From Pilaira anomala (taxonomy: Eukaryota > Mucoromycota > Mucoromycetes > Mucorales > Mucoraceae), in the NCBI GenBank assembly GCA_025716855.1, contig JAIXMQ010000007.1, positions 620,001 to 684,000 on the forward strand: a stretch of 64,000 nt of DNA, given 5' to 3'. Below, one piece after another: positions 45,914-59,562 of this stretch. The position numbers and the translations under genes are program-made. The notes beneath the pieces were generated by a model. It saw nothing but the letters and a program-made list of their open reading frames with translations, did no database searches and was not told the DNA's origin. The first letter of the stretch is position 1. Each line of letters opens with the position of its first letter.

Positions 45914-47013
45914 TTAACTACTCTTAAGGACCTGTATTTTCAGCATAAAAACATATTGATCATATATATTTACATCTTGAAATCAAGCTCTCTTAAAAGA
46001 AACAAGTGTATAAATTGATAGTTACATTTTATAAATCTAAGGACTCAGAGAAAAGACAAATAGCATTTAACTAACTGTAGACCATATTTTAACTTGTTTG
46101 TACGATATAAGCATAATATACAAAAGCCAGCTACAGAAATTATCATTTATAGTCAAGGATCAAGAACTAGAATAAAGTTAAAATCTTTGATATGATCAAA
46201 AGTTTCTTATTTGGTTATACAGTTTCTAACTGGAAAAGAACAGTATAGACTCTAAAGAAGTTTTACTATGAGCTGGGGGGGGGGGAGAAGCTCTAATGAC
46301 ACCTTACACAAAAAAATAGAAATATAGCCTGGGGCACAACATAAATGATAAACATTATAGTTATTCTTGAGCATCGATCCTCTCTCTCTACCCCCCCTTT
46401 TTTTTTTCTACATAAAAAGGAGTTGTGTACAGCTTATTAAAATTTAACACTCTATCTGACGTTTTCGACTTGTTTTAAACAGGTAAAAAATCAACAATTA
46501 GCTACTAAATGTATCGTTTACCTGTCACAGCGTTAATCTGCTAAAAGAAGAAAAAGAGTCTTTAAATAAGTCTGAGTCAGAATATATTCTCGTGGAAAGA
46601 CTAAGTTATACCAATTTCTTGCAATAAATCGAAAATGTCATGATTCCTTTATATATATATGTATATATATAAGAAAGTTGATTCAAATAAAAAACGATAA
46701 TTCGAATGTTTATAATTAGTAAATACTAGACTGCAGCTAGAATCTATTATTTTATCAAAGAAATCAAATTGATTCAAAAAAGAAATCGAGGTTTGTGTGT
46801 GTACAGGAAAAAGAAAAGGGAATCTTGCGCGTGCAATATTTAATAAACTTGTTGTGTTATTGGATAACAATTTTTCTTGATTTCACCCCGCCCTTTATTC
46901 CTCACTCTTTTTTTTTTTTTTTTTTTTTTTTTCTCTTTTCTTTTAACGTTTTTTTTTTTTCTTTATTTTTTTTCTTTTTACATACCACTACTAATACAAA
47001 CTAATATAATACA

Positions 47014-48679
47014 ATGGCACACGTAAGTTTAAATAGAAGAAGAAAAAAAAAAGCACAAATATTTTTGAACAGTATTTTTAAATAATTTCTATAGAGACTT
47101 GGTGGACGCAGAAAGAACGTTAAGAAAGGGTTTCAATTCACCTTGATGGTAGTTGGTATGTTACAAAAAGCAATGATGATGAAAGATGATGACTTATATA
47201 TATTTCTTATTAGGTGCCTCTGGTACTGGACGTACTACTTTTGTTAATACTCTTTGTGATGACCATGTCCTTTCAAAGAAGGAATCTGACAACCCAGAAG
47301 ACGCACATAACGAAGAAGGAATTAAAATCAAACCTATCGTTGTTGGTAATATATGAAATTAATTTTATTTATTTATTTGTTTTTTAACTAATTCTCTCTT
47401 CTATATTAGAATTGGATGAAGATGGTGTTAGGTAATAAACAAAAACAAAACAAAAATAAGGAGATTAAAAAAGGGGGTTCAGGAGTTGACCAAAATTTAA
47501 TTCCATAGAATTTCTTTAACTATTGTTGATACACCAGGTTTTGGTGATAACATTGATAATGAAGCATGGTAAGTCACTTTTTTTTTTTTTTTTTTTTCAC
47601 TTTTAACTAAATCTTTTTTGTTAGCTTTCATGAGATTGGAACTTATTTAGATAAGCAATATGATGATATTCTTGCTGAAGAATCAAGAATTAAGCGTAAT
47701 CCTAGATTCCGTGATAACCGTATTCATGCTCTTTTATATTTCATTGCTCCTACTGGTCATGCGTATGTAAACTCTATTATTATTATTATTATGTATTTGA
47801 TTTAGTGATCTAACACACTTTTATTTTCAAGTCTTCGTGAAATAGATATTGAATTATTACGTAGACTTAGTCCTCGTGTCAACGTAATTCCTGTTATTGG
47901 TCGTGCTGATTCACTTACACCTAGTGAACTTCAAGATTTCAAGAGAAGAGTAAGTTTATTATTTTGTTATGATATATAAAAATACTTATATTTCTTTAAT
48001 TTAGATTATGGAAGATATTGAACATTATAATATTCCCATTTACAATTTCCCTTATGATGTTGAAGAAGATGAAGAAGATACCATTGAAGAAAATAGCGAA
48101 TTAAGAGCACTTTTACCCTTTTCTATTATCGGTAGTGAAGAAGAAATCACTGTGAACGGTCGTACAGTTCGTGGTCGTCAATACCCTTGGGGTGCTGTCG
48201 AAGTAGATAATCCCAAGCATTCTGATTTCGGTCGCTTGAGATCTGCCTTATTAAGGTAAAGAAAATGTCATATTTCCTTTTTTATAGAAATACCAACATA
48301 TATATTTTAGTTCTCATTTACAAGACCTTAAGGAAATTACTCATGATTTCCTTTACGAAAATTATCGTACTGAAAAGCTTAGTCGTACTGTTAATGGTGG
48401 TGATCAAGAAAATGCTTCGATAAATCCTGAAGATATGGCATCTCAAAGTGTTAGATTGAAGGAAGAGCAATTGAGAAAGGAAGAAGAAAAGGTTAGATTG
48501 AATTTGTTTTTATTTTATTTTTTTTATATCTTTTGTCTAATTTTTATTATTATTAGCTTCGTGAAATTGAATTGAAGGTTCAACGTGAAATTCAAGAGAA
48601 GAGAGCTGAACTTATGAGTAAAGAAGAAGCTTTACGTAATTTGGAAGCTAGATTAGCACAAGCTCAATTAGCTGATTAA
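47014..48679 (+). CDS. CDC11: Septin, Cdc11/AspA type
   Basis: GTP-binding cytoskeletal protein that assembles into hetero-oligomeric filaments at septa and growth sites. Ten exons: 47014-47022 (encoding only MAH), 47095-47155, 47214-47345, 47410-47431, 47509-47568, 47625-47762, 47832-47949, 48005-48255, 48311-48491 and 48557-48679, 364 aa. G1 is GASGTGRTTFVNTL, with Arg in place of the P-loop Lys as in Cdc11. G3 is DTPGFGD and G4 is GRADSLT. The septin unique element includes FGRLRSALL. The C-terminus is a coiled coil rich in Glu/Lys/Arg (KEEQLRKEEEKLREIELKV ...). The Arg substitution is known in the Cdc11 class and suggests weak or absent GTP hydrolysis. Exon 4 is only 22 nt. Confidence 0.92.
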
Positions 48680-49473
48680 AAAAAAAATTATATATATATA
48701 TAAAAAAAAAAATCTCTCTTCCTATCACACTCACACCTTTCTTTCATATAATTATTTTTTCATTTTTCTATTTAAATATAATCTCTCTTTCTCAATAACC
48801 GGAATTGAAATTACTGTAATACAAAAACAATTGAATTGTCATACCACGCCATCAATTTAATAATACATCTTTTTGAAACAAACATTAAAAGCCCTTAATA
48901 TATTATATATAATCTAAAGTGGATTAGTTCCAGATTTTTTTTTTTTTTTTTTCTGTGAAGCACATAGTGGCTAACCCCCTCCCCCTATTTACTTGTTTAA
49001 TTCTCAAAAACTGATTATAAAGAGTCTCTCTCATAGTCCACATCATCGGAGATATTATCTCAAGTATGTAATATGTATGTACATACATTACAAAAATGCA
49101 TAATTGTTGAAAATATACGCATATAATCTGTATAATGCCCTATCTTAAAAAGATAGATAATTTATGTATACACATTTCACCCATTTGTTATTGATACCAT
49201 CAACTTTCAATCTGCATCATAATTTGATAGCGCAATGACCCGGATTATACCTGAGTACATATTTAAACATTTTACCTAATAATAAATATGTATCAGACTT
49301 CAAAAGACCACAATAAAAAAAAACATGTTGTACGAAAAACGCGTCAAAGCAAACAAGTGGTTCTTCTATTAACATTTTAAACTATATACACTACTAATTT
49401 ACTACATCAAACAGTAAACAAAGTCATGCATAGCTATCACATCAAGTAGAACACACAACTATTGACCTCGCAT

Positions 49474-49508
<35 letters not shown>

Positions 49509-49537
49509 CTGAACTGAGAACTTTTTAAAAGATATTT
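48680..49537. other. Convergent intergenic region
   Basis: About 0.9 kb between the septin gene (+) and the type II membrane protein gene (-). AT-rich, with a (TA)n run at about 49477-49504. No gene. Confidence 0.5.
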
Positions 49538-50649
49538 TTATTGCTTTATTATAGACCGTAATTTATCAGTAATCCAGTCTGGTATATGTACCTGTAGCTT
49601 TACAAAGTAATTATCATCAGGCTCATCTTCTTTTTCCGGTACAAGTGGCTGTTGTTGTTTCTGTAATCTATCTTTATCCATAATAATAAACTTGGGGATC
49701 CTGAATAATTTCGTCACAGTGGTCGTTGCAGTCATTGTGGTTGTTGCAGTCATTGTGGTTGTAGTAGGAGGCAATGTTACTGTCATGCTAGGCACCAATG
49801 TGACCGTATTGACTTTCATGACAATTGTACGATCCAGAATTGTTTTTGAACTTGTTACTGTATTCACCTTTGTTACAGTGGTAGTACGATCTAGTGGCAC
49901 TGTTTTTATACTTGTGACGGTAGAGGGTGTCATGATCGTTTTAGTAGGTAAAGCAACGTTGTCGTCGTGACAATAATAATTCGTGGTTTCTCTTTGTATA
50001 CCTGCTGGTACATGTGTTTTAAATAAAGAATGCTTATAGTCGTCAAATGCTTTAGATAAATCAATCAAACCATCTAATAAAAAGCATAATGTTTGTTGTG
50101 AGATATTAATCCATTTACGTATAGTTTTGAGCAAGCGACGGGCATATGATGGTGGTCTAATTAGACAGATATCTGATTTAGCAGATTTTGTAGAAGATAA
50201 TGTAAAAGGCTCTAGATAAGAAAAGGGGGAGTTTTTTTTTTTTTTTTTAAAAAAAAATACTACTACTACTATTTATATTACTTTTTTTATTTATTACCTG
50301 TTGTATTCTCCATATTAAGCACACTTATACTCATATTACGATTACTTGAACAAGTATTTAGATTACTTGTACCAGTATTTGGATTACTTGAAAATAAGTG
50401 TCTAATATCCAAATCTACATGATGTTTTTGAAACGAGTGATTATTTTCAACTGTAAAATGAAAATAATAAGAATGATATTATATAATCAGGGTTATTATG
50501 TATTACGTACGTGACACAAGCTGCCCTGAATTTTCAAAAGCGGTAGGATAAGGTTGAAACCATATGATAGATGCATTTATAAACGCTCCAAATAAAATAA
50601 TCGTATTTATATAAAAGTATAACTTATTGCAGTAAAAAAACGCCATCAT
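49538..50649 (-). CDS. Type II single-pass membrane protein with Thr-rich stem
   Basis: Three exons on the minus strand (50511-50649, 50298-50450 and 49538-50211) encode 321 aa. Near the N-terminus LYFYINTIILFGAFINASII is a membrane anchor preceded by few residues, so the bulk is probably lumenal or extracellular. Next come an Asn/Ser-rich segment with direct repeats (SSNPNTGTSNLNTCSSN) and a helical part RRLLKTIRKWINISQQTLCF. A Thr/Val-rich stem follows (VTSIKTVPLDRTTTVTKVNT, then TMTATTTMTATTTVTK), a likely O-mannosylation region. A folded tail ends VKLQVHIPDWITDKLRSIIK. No catalytic motif or family recognised. Start at the first of two adjacent ATGs. Confidence 0.6.
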
Positions 50650-53214
50650 TATAATATAAATCAAGATTTGGTATTACTGATTGATCGTTATATATATATA
50701 TTAGAAATGGTCGTTCTTTGTTTTAAGTTTAAATGGCTCATTGAGAGAGAGAGAAGAGAGAGAGGCCCCTCGTGTAATAAATAAAATCTCTTTTGTTGTC
50801 GCTTTTTTTTTATAGCGCTGGGGATACTCGTCAATGCTTAAAAGGTCTTTGACATGTGTTTTTTTTAGTAGTAACTGCATTCTATGTTTATTTTTACGTT
50901 AGGGCAAGAGACAGATTTATTTATTTCTCTTTCTTTCCAAACACTTTTTTTTTTTCATATGAGTGGCTAGAAAGGAATGTTGGTTCATTTCAAAACGATT
51001 CACTGTCCTCATTATGAAAAATGCTTGATATTACTTTCTTATATAATCCAATTGTTTTTTGTCAACAATGGATGTGGATAGAATGATCAATCCATGCTTT
51101 TTTTTTAAAAAAAGTAAATAATGAATTCTTTATCATTTGGGATTAAACTCCTTTTAACCGTAATCAAAGAAGCCCTTTTTTTTTTGGATAAAATGTTTTG
51201 TTTAACGTTTGTCTTGTTCTACCTGGAAATAATGTCAAGACCAGCAATTTTAAAGTGTAACTGGTATTATAGTTATCGATTGTACCACCAAGAAAAGAAA
51301 GAAAAAAACTCTCAGATTTTTTGTGCCTTTTGGTAATATACAATGACGTCGAGTTGCATTATTGGTATAAATATAATGGAAAAGAAACCCAACATTTTTT
51401 CTATAGTACGACATAAACAAAAAGTAAAAAGGGGATATCCTTCACCCCTCCCCCTCGGGGAACATTTTTCTCACGAGCATTTAAAACTGCTTATACATTT
51501 TCTTTTATGGCAGTTGTGTTTCTTAAAGGGAACGAATCAGATTAGACACCGTGAGAAATAATTGGAGAAAGAGGTAAAATAATAATAGTTTTGACACCCT
51601 AATTGAAAACGAAAAGAAAAAGTTGATTATTTGACTCCTAAGTCTCTCCCTTACTCCCCTATTTTTTTTTTTTTTTTTAAAAAATAAGAATCCAAAATGG
51701 ATATACTTTGGCGTACGGAACATTTAAAGAATTTCATATGAGTAAAAACTAACATCTGGAGTCAAGTTCGATGTGCACTTACCTGTCATATTTATTAGAT
51801 AATAACATGAGAAAACTTTTACTATTTTATCTGTGTACTGTAAATTTATTGATCTGCATTTTTGGTAAATTTTAAGTTTACTTTCTAATTATATATATAT
51901 CTTATAGGTATATATATAAATTCAATTATTAGGCAGCACAAAAGCTTATAAACTTATCAAGCAACATATATAAATATATAAGCTCTTTTTATAAAAAGAC
52001 AGATTTCAATTGATATACACGAGAACATTTTAACACGTTCACGCACTATACTGTGGGGAGTTGACCATTTATTACCAAAAAGTTTTGTGGACCACTGAAT
52101 TTCAAGTCCAAACCAATAACAATCCGAAAAGTGAAAATGCATACTGATAGTATAAAAATAGAAAAAAAAAAAGGTAGCAACAGTAGCTGTGTTCAAGGAT
52201 TATGGTACGGAGAATCCTTGATGTATACTGCTAACTAGCTTTTTTTATGCGTAAATGTAAAATCAGTTTATTATACCTGAAGAGAGAGAGAGAGGCTTTT
52301 ATGCTAAAATGTTCTAAATGACATCTTTTTTTCTCAAGAGCTATATTTAAAACCGTATATTTGCTGCTTCTTAAAAAAGTGAAGCAATATGATAACCCTT
52401 TTTTTTTTTTTTTTAGTTCTATAAGCTATATTCAAAATGAATGGGATAAAAGATTAGAGCGGATGTTATTATCCCTCCCTAACGACGATGAAAGGGAGTA
52501 ACTATGCTATCAATTCTCTCTTTGCGCTTAAACAATTAAATTCCCCACACTTTCAGATTTTAAAAGTCAGGTATACCAAAGTGTGGAACCAATGTACGAC
52601 ATCCATTGTCAAAGGACGACCAGTAGTGGGGAATTTTTTGATGATTTTTTTTTTACACGTGAGCATATAAGAAAGTTTAAAAAAAGACAATCTAAGGTTA
52701 CATTTGATGCGCTCAAAATGATTATTAATACATCTTTACGACGTAATTGGCACACCAATAAAATAAGGAATTAAAACGGGTAAAATTATAAATACGATGT
52801 AACAGCTTTTTTGTCTTATTTATTTATTTTTTACGTGGAAACATGTAAAATATTTTTTTTTTAAATATAAAAAATATTTAACAAGTTGTAGCGTCTTGAT
52901 GAGATTTGAAAAAAAAAAAGAGGATTTATATTACACAAAGGCAATGGCATTTTCACTACCGGAGATTAAAAGGATTGCCTTAATCCCTTCTGTCCTTTTA
53001 GATTACACTAAAGAGTTCCTTTTTGTTGTTTTCCATTTCATAAAAATGTTACGCATTTTGTTTTGATGATCACAGGTTCTTAAAAACTCTTTCAATGCGG
53101 AGAACCAAAGCATACATTTAATATAAATTCTCACATTTTTTTTTTCTTCTTTTTTTTTCTTTTTTTCTTTTATCTTTTTATATATATTATTTTTTCTCTT
53201 TTTTTATATATTAC
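50650..53214. other. Gene-poor 2.6-kb region
   Basis: AT-rich with GA microsatellites (about 50743-50764 and 52280-52294). One open stretch on + at 52583-52771 (MEPMYDIHCQRTTSSGEFFD ... VTFDALKMIINTSLRRNWHT) looks weakly coding but has no clear start or partner exons. The last 100 bp before 53215 are very T-rich, like other leaders here. Confidence 0.4.
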
Positions 53215-55823
53215 ATGAGTATGACTGTTGTTGCTCCACCATCTCCTGTTTCTTCCAGTACAAGAAAACCTAGTTTACCTATTGATCCTAGCGGAGGAAA
53301 AACCTTTCAGTTTCAAAATAATTTGCCAAAGCTGCCTATTCCTGAGTTAGAAACCACGATTGGAAAATACCTTGCCGTACTTAAACCGTTACAGGTAATA
53401 TATATATATATATATATATTTATCTATGAAAAAAAAAACTTATACTCTCTATTTTAGTCACCTCAAGAACATGAAGCAACAAAGCGTGCAGTATCTGAAT
53501 TTTTAAAAGAAGAAGGGCCGGAACTTCAAGCAAAATTGCATACTTATGCTACGGATAAATCTTCATACATTGAAGAATTTTGGTAAGTGATTTTTTTTTT
53601 TTACCCCACAAAATAAACCTTAAATTCTGGTACGACAATGAAATCATTTGACTTATTAAAAACCCTGTTTTTTTTTTAGGTACGATTCTTACCTTTCACA
53701 TACAGATCCTGTGGTCTTGAATTTAAATCCATTTTTCTTATTGGAAGATGACCCAACACCTTTGCGAAATAATCAAATTGTACGAGCCTCTTCCTTAATT
53801 TATTCCACTGTTACATTTATTGAAACATTACGTGCAAAAGAATTAGAACCTGATGTATTTCGTGGCACACCACTCTGTATGTCTCAATTCGGTCGTTTAT
53901 TCTCTACTGCTCGAGTTGCTACGCGTGATGGATGCTATATTGCTCCTGCAGACGATGCACGTCATATTGTAGTCATGGCTCAATCTCAATTCTATCATTT
54001 TGATGTCTTGGGTAAAAACGGCAATGTGATTTTAAACGAAAAAGATATCTCTGCCAATTTACGTGCCATTGTGAAAGATGCAGCACAAACACCTGCTTCC
54101 TCTATCTCTCAAAATGCAGTGGGTGTCTTGACAACTGAAAATCGTGTGAATTGGGCTGGTCTTCGTGAAGAATTACAGGCAACTGAAATTAATGGAGAAG
54201 CTTTAAAAGTGATTGATTCCGCTTTATTTATTGTATGTCTTGATCACGTTGAACCTGCTGATACCAATGAATTAAGTACAAACATGCTGTGTGGTACCTA
54301 TAAATTAGTAGATGGTATGCAAGTCGGAACATGTACTAACCGTTGGTACGATAAACTTCAGGTAATTAACAAAAAAAAAAAAAAAAGGATATAAGATGAT
54401 GCGATAAACTAAATTTTTGAGATTTATTATAATAGATTATCGTATGTAAAAATGGTAGTGCCGGTATTAATTTTGAACACACAGGTACAAAAAAAAAAAA
54501 AAAAAAAAATTCACATCATGAAAAAAAAAAAGAGGTGATTATCTTGATTGCTTATCTATTTTATTTCTATATTAAGGTGTGGATGGTCATACGGTACTTC
54601 GTTATGTATCTGATATTTATACAGAAACAATTCTTCGTTTCGCCAAAACCATTAACAGCCAAACCAAGTCTATTTTCCATTCCTATAAGCCTCATGGATC
54701 CAATCAACCCGAAAATAAACAAATTGACATCAATCCACGCAAGATTGAGTGGAGTATGACAGAAAAGCTTCGTCTTGGTATTCGATTTGCCGAAACTCGT
54801 CTCTCCGATTTGATTCTTCAAAATGAAGTTAAAGTCCTCGAGTTTAGCAAGTACGGTAAATACTTTATCACTGATATGAAGATGAGTCCCGACGCTTTTG
54901 TTCAGGTAAAATTAATTATATACGTCATAAGATCTATTATTATTATTTTTTTTTTACTCATATTTTATTAGATGGCATTCCAAGCTGCTTATTATGGTCT
55001 TTACGGTAAAAGTGAATGTACTTATGAACCTGCTATGACAAAAACGTTTTTACATGGACGTACAGAAGCTATTCGTAGTGTATCAGATGATTCAGTCAAG
55101 TTTGTAAAAGAATTTTATAACAAGAATGTGAGCAATCATGATAAATTAGAATCACTTCGTGCTGCCCTTAAAAATCATACAAGACTTACAAGAGAGTGTT
55201 CTATGGGCTTAGGTCAAGACCGTCACTTGTATGCATTAGAATGTGTGTGGGATAGATTATATAAAGATAAAAAGAAGCCTTCACTTTTTACCGATCGTGG
55301 TTGGAAAACTTTAAATCATACTGTGATTAGTACATCAAATTGTGGAAACCCGGCTTTAAGATTATTCGGTTTTGGACCTACTGTATCTGATGGTTTTGGT
55401 ATTGGTTATATTATTAAAGAAGATGGTATTGCCGTAAGTATAATCTATATACATATATGTAAATCTTAATTGAATTGTTTTTTTAACTCATTATGTAATA
55501 TATAGTTTGTAGCATCTTCTAAACATCGTCAAACACAAAGATTTTTAAATACACTTGAAACATATTTAACAGATGTTCAAGTCATGTTGATGAAAGAAAA
55601 GTATCCAACAGGTATTTCAACACGTCAACGTGTGTTGGAAATGGAAGAAGCTGAACTAGAACTTGAAAATGGTTATAGTTACTTTGATAATGGCGAACTT
55701 GACCAATCTATTGCAAGTTCTTTTGACTCAGATCAATCCAGTAATGGTAGTTATTCCCCACGTTCCACAATACGTCGCAAAAAGGTTGGAAAACGTCTCG
55801 TGTTGCACGAAACTACTGATTAA
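53215..55823 (+). CDS. Carnitine O-acetyltransferase
   Basis: Transfers acetyl groups between CoA and carnitine so that acetyl units can be moved between compartments, needed for growth on acetate, ethanol or fatty acids. Exons: 53215-53394, 53458-53582, 53680-54361, 54436-54484, 54577-54905, 54972-55433 and 55506-55823, 714 aa. Family features are LPKLPIPELETTIGKYLAVL near the start and DPVVLNLNPFFLL. The catalytic His is in NFEHTGVDGHTVLRYV, joined across an intron. Also visible are YGKSECTYEPAMTKTFLHGR (carnitine/CoA region), the STSNCGN 'STS' motif, and GFGPTVSDGFGIGYII. The tail after residue ~640 is acidic, then basic. No mitochondrial presequence or PTS1 is evident, which suggests a cytosolic form of the Yat/FacC type (inference). 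Confidence 0.9.
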
Positions 55824-55871
55824 AAAATTATATCTCACATGAATTAAATAAATAAATAAATAAAAAATATT

Positions 55872-58099
55872 TTATTGTATGATGGGAGCGTTCACACAGG
55901 TAGCTTTGTTACGTTGATTGCTCTTGTGTCTTTTTAAAGCATCCAACCTAAAAAAATAAAATAAACCAAATTAATTACATTTACACACACACACACACAC
56001 ACACACAAATATATATATATATACCTTGAGAAAGTTTTACTACAACCAGCACATTGAAAAGGTTTATCACCCCCATGTATTTTACTATGTCTTTTTAAAT
56101 CATGATTTCTGCTAAAAGCTATATGACACACTTGACACACAAAGGGTCTATCATCCGTATGTGTCCTTGAATGACTTTTTAAATTATAAAGCCTTGCAAA
56201 CGTTTTCCCGCAATCTGGAAATAAGCAGGGATAAAAGGTTTGTGTTTGATTATTGACGGTGGTTGTAATGGGTGTAGCAGAAGCATAAATAGACATGGCA
56301 TCACTTTGGGTATCAGCTAAAGCAGGATCTGATCTTCTTCTCTTTTTTGGAGAGCTCGGTAACTGCTGTTGATGATTAGGTATAAAGAAAGAATGTGATG
56401 ATAAAGAAGTACTTCCTTCTTCACCGCCAGCGGTTGAATTATCGGTTTGTTGATGTTGTTGTTGCTGCTGCTGCTGCTGTTGTTGTTGTTGTTGTTGCGT
56501 ATTAAATAATGCAATCGAAGATGGATCATTAAAATTAAGTATAGGATTATTTGTTTTAAAAGAATTTGTGTTATTGTTATTATTATTACTATTATTCGTA
56601 GCTGAATTAATTGTACTTAATAAAGCTTGAGATATTAAGGATTCAATCGCTACTTGATCACCTTCTCTTAACTTTTCAGAAATCTTTTGAGCAATTGTAG
56701 TCCAATCCGCTAATTCGATTGGATGTTGTACTTGTTGTTGTTGTTGTTGTTGCTGTTGTTGCTGTTGTTGTTGTTGTTGTTGTACTTGTGGTTGCTGTTG
56801 TACTTGTGGTTGCTGTTGTTGTACTTGTACCTGTGATTGTGGTTGTCTCAAATTGGAATGGCTACTTGTATTACTACTTGCGCTACTTCGATCCTCACGT
56901 TTCATTCTATCCACATCAATTTCATCACGTATCTTGTTCTGTAACCATTCTTGATCAACATATTTAGCAGCTAATGTATTATCCCATCGTTGTTTTAATT
57001 GCTTGCCTTTTCTACCGGGTATAATACTCGCAATCTCTTTCCAACGTCCGTACCCGAATTTCTTAATACCCGCCAACAATAAATCATCTTCTTCTCGTGT
57101 CCATGCACCTCGCTTTTGACTCATTTCTTCTAACGATGATTCAATCGCTTGTTGTTGTTGAGTTGCATTTAATCCAGGATAATTTGCAATCATCATCACA
57201 TTACTATCTAAAGTGGATTGTTGTTGTTGTTTAGGCTGTGCTGCTGCTGCTGTTGTTGTTGTTGTTGTTGTCGTCGTCGTCGGGTGTTGTTGTACTTGTT
57301 CCGGTGACTTGCTTTGTTGTGCTAACCCTAATAATTGAAGAGCGGTGGCTGCTGCTGCTTGGTCCATGAATTCAGTCGCTACATTCTTTTCATTTTGATG
57401 TATTAAATCCTTCTCAGGCGTAGGGTCGATTGATTGTTGTTGTGATAAGGGAAGTGAAATCGGTTGTTCTGGTTTCGAATTTGGGGATAATTGTGTTTGT
57501 TGTGCTTGTGGAAGTTCGGGTTGTGGCTGCGATTGTTCTGATGATAATAATTGTGTTACGCCGTCTTGTCGCATTTGTTGTGTCTGTTCTTGTTGGTGCA
57601 CTTGCTGTTGTTGTAATGATGTCTGTGCCTGTACCTGAGCTTGCTGAGTTTGAGCTTGTTGTTGGTGTTGCTGTTGCTGTTGATGTTGTTGTAATGTAGA
57701 TAGTAATTGTTGTTGGGTTCGTTCACTCAACATCTCTAAAGAATCTATTAGGGTTTATTGCGAAAATTAAAACCAATATACTTTTTTTTTTTCATATATG
57801 CAAAAACTAAATGAATGCTATTTACCAGGCTTAACAGATAGTGCAGCAGCGACAGCTCCAACGACATCCATATTGGTAGAAGCCTTTTGTAGTAATGCCG
57901 CTGTTAAAGCCGCACTTTCGTTACGGTTAAGAATAGACATTTGTTGTTTAGGAGACTGAGCAGTAACATCGAGTGAGTGTTCTTCAGCAATGGTATTGTT
58001 CAATAATAAAGAAGGTGAAGCAGGTAAATCTTGTGGGGTTTCAACTATCACATCCTTCTGTTTATCAGAGGAGGACTTGAACATGTGTACACGTGCCAT
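55872..58099 (-). CDS. Transcription factor with Myb/SANT and C2H2 zinc fingers, polyQ-rich
   Basis: Three exons on the minus strand (57826-58099, 56025-57744 and 55872-55947) encode 689 aa. A glutamine-rich N-terminal third precedes one Myb/SANT repeat (KRGAWTREEDDLLLAGIKKF, then GYGRWKEIASIIPGRKGKQL) at residues ~295-350. Long polyQ and Asn tracts follow, then three C2H2-type fingers: CLFPDCGKTFARLYNLKSHS, CQVCHIAFSRNHDLKRHSKI and CAGCSKTFSRLDALKRHKSN. The third finger is completed only by the last exon and ends H...C (C2HC). A Myb repeat and C2H2 fingers in one protein is an uncommon fungal combination. A KKRRR-like basic patch precedes the fingers (nuclear signal). Targets unknown. Confidence 0.85.
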
Positions 58100-58460
58100 C
58101 TTGAATTGCTAATTAAACGCTTATTTAATATTATGCGAAACTTTTGGGACCTTATTTTTAGGAACACGCACGGAGTTAAAGAAGGTAAGAAAAGGAAAAG
58201 CAAGAGTTTTTGTATAAGCCTTCCAAAGGACCTTTATTAGAAAAAAATACAAATTTACAAAAAAAAAAAAAAAAAAAAGAAGAAAAAAAAAAAGAAAAAA
58301 CTTTTTCAGCCAATCAAAAGGTATTTTATCTTTGGAAAGTTTCATCTTTTATCAAAGGGGTCATGATTGGATTCTATGAAGGTCTTCTCTCTTGGTTACT
58401 GTAACATTAAAGTTATCCTGTTATGCGATAAATACTGTAATTCCTGTTTAAACTGACCCC

Positions 58461-58499
<39 letters not shown>

Positions 58500-59562
58500 A
58501 GAAAAGAGAGAGAAAGGGCTATATCTGAATAGAAAGCTTAACTATTAAGCAAAGCGGTAATTTCTCAAGTTGAAAAACATTCGAGCTTTTACTTGTTTAA
58601 AAGTATTTTGGCTCATTTTATAAATTAAAACAGTTCATATTTATTTATTTTTTCTCAAATCAAAAAATAATCGGTATATTTACGATCCACCATTGACCTT
58701 TTTCATTATGACAAGTCGTACCAAAATTCGCTACTTAATCATTTTTTTTTAAAAAAAAAATACCCAAAAAGTTATATTAAAAGATAACCGTTCTATCTTT
58801 TGTACGTTATTATGTGGTACGCCCGAGAAAAAAAATTTTTTTTTAGTCAACTCCAAATGAAGTTATCACACATACCATTTATCAATTATACCTTTTCTTT
58901 CAACAAATACGTTACACGCGCATATCTTTTAGATAAGCTCACCTGATGAAGTCGGGAAGTTTTAACTATTCTTTGTCAAGATAATTTTCATACATTATAG
59001 ACACACTAAACTGAATGAAGACAACAATTTATAAATTATAAATTTACAAAAATAAACATTTGTTTATAATGTACATCATGCTTATCTTTATAGATCGGAT
59101 GCAAGTAGTAAGAATAAACAAAGCCGTCAATTACCAGATAATACCGTTTCCCCATACATTTATTAAAAAAAATTAACCAATAACGAATATATACCATTTG
59201 CAATTTTGTCATAGCTGAGCGACTCTCGTCAGACTGCAGAGTTGGAAGGTTTAAAAAAAAAAGTTTTTTTCAAGTTGTTCAAAAGGCATATTTTATTACA
59301 TATATTTCAGGAAAAAAAAAGGGGGGAAGGCTAAGACCAAAGGTTAATGAAAGTATTTATAGAGAAGGTGATATATTTATCTTTGGTGGGTATCTGTTTA
59401 ATTACAATTGCGGTTGTTGAAAGTGTTTGTAGTTGGTATAGATATATAAGTATGTATAGAGAGATCAATAGAGAGGGAGAGAGGTCATTTTTCGGAATCC
59501 TTAAAAACAGAAAAAAAAAAAGACCAAAGAGTCGTGAATTTTCAATGAAAGATATAACCCAA
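58100..59562. other. Intergenic, no gene recognised
   Basis: About 1.5 kb, AT-rich, with several homopolymer runs. I looked here for the missing C-terminal domain of the neighbouring serine dehydratase and found no trace of it. Confidence 0.5.

Larger units (their letters stand above)
45028..47013. other. Relic-rich intergenic region upstream of the septin gene
   Basis: About 2 kb with only short open stretches (listed where they look coding), homopolymers and a G/C run near 46277. A long T-rich tract precedes the septin start. Confidence 0.4.

Noticed and set aside
49692..49970. Valine-rich + strand frame opposite the Thr-rich membrane protein
   Set aside because: Antisense of repeated ACT/ACA codons; no start context or domain.
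56719..56967. Valine-rich open frame opposite the transcription factor
   Set aside because: It is the complement of CAA/CAG polyQ codons, not a gene.
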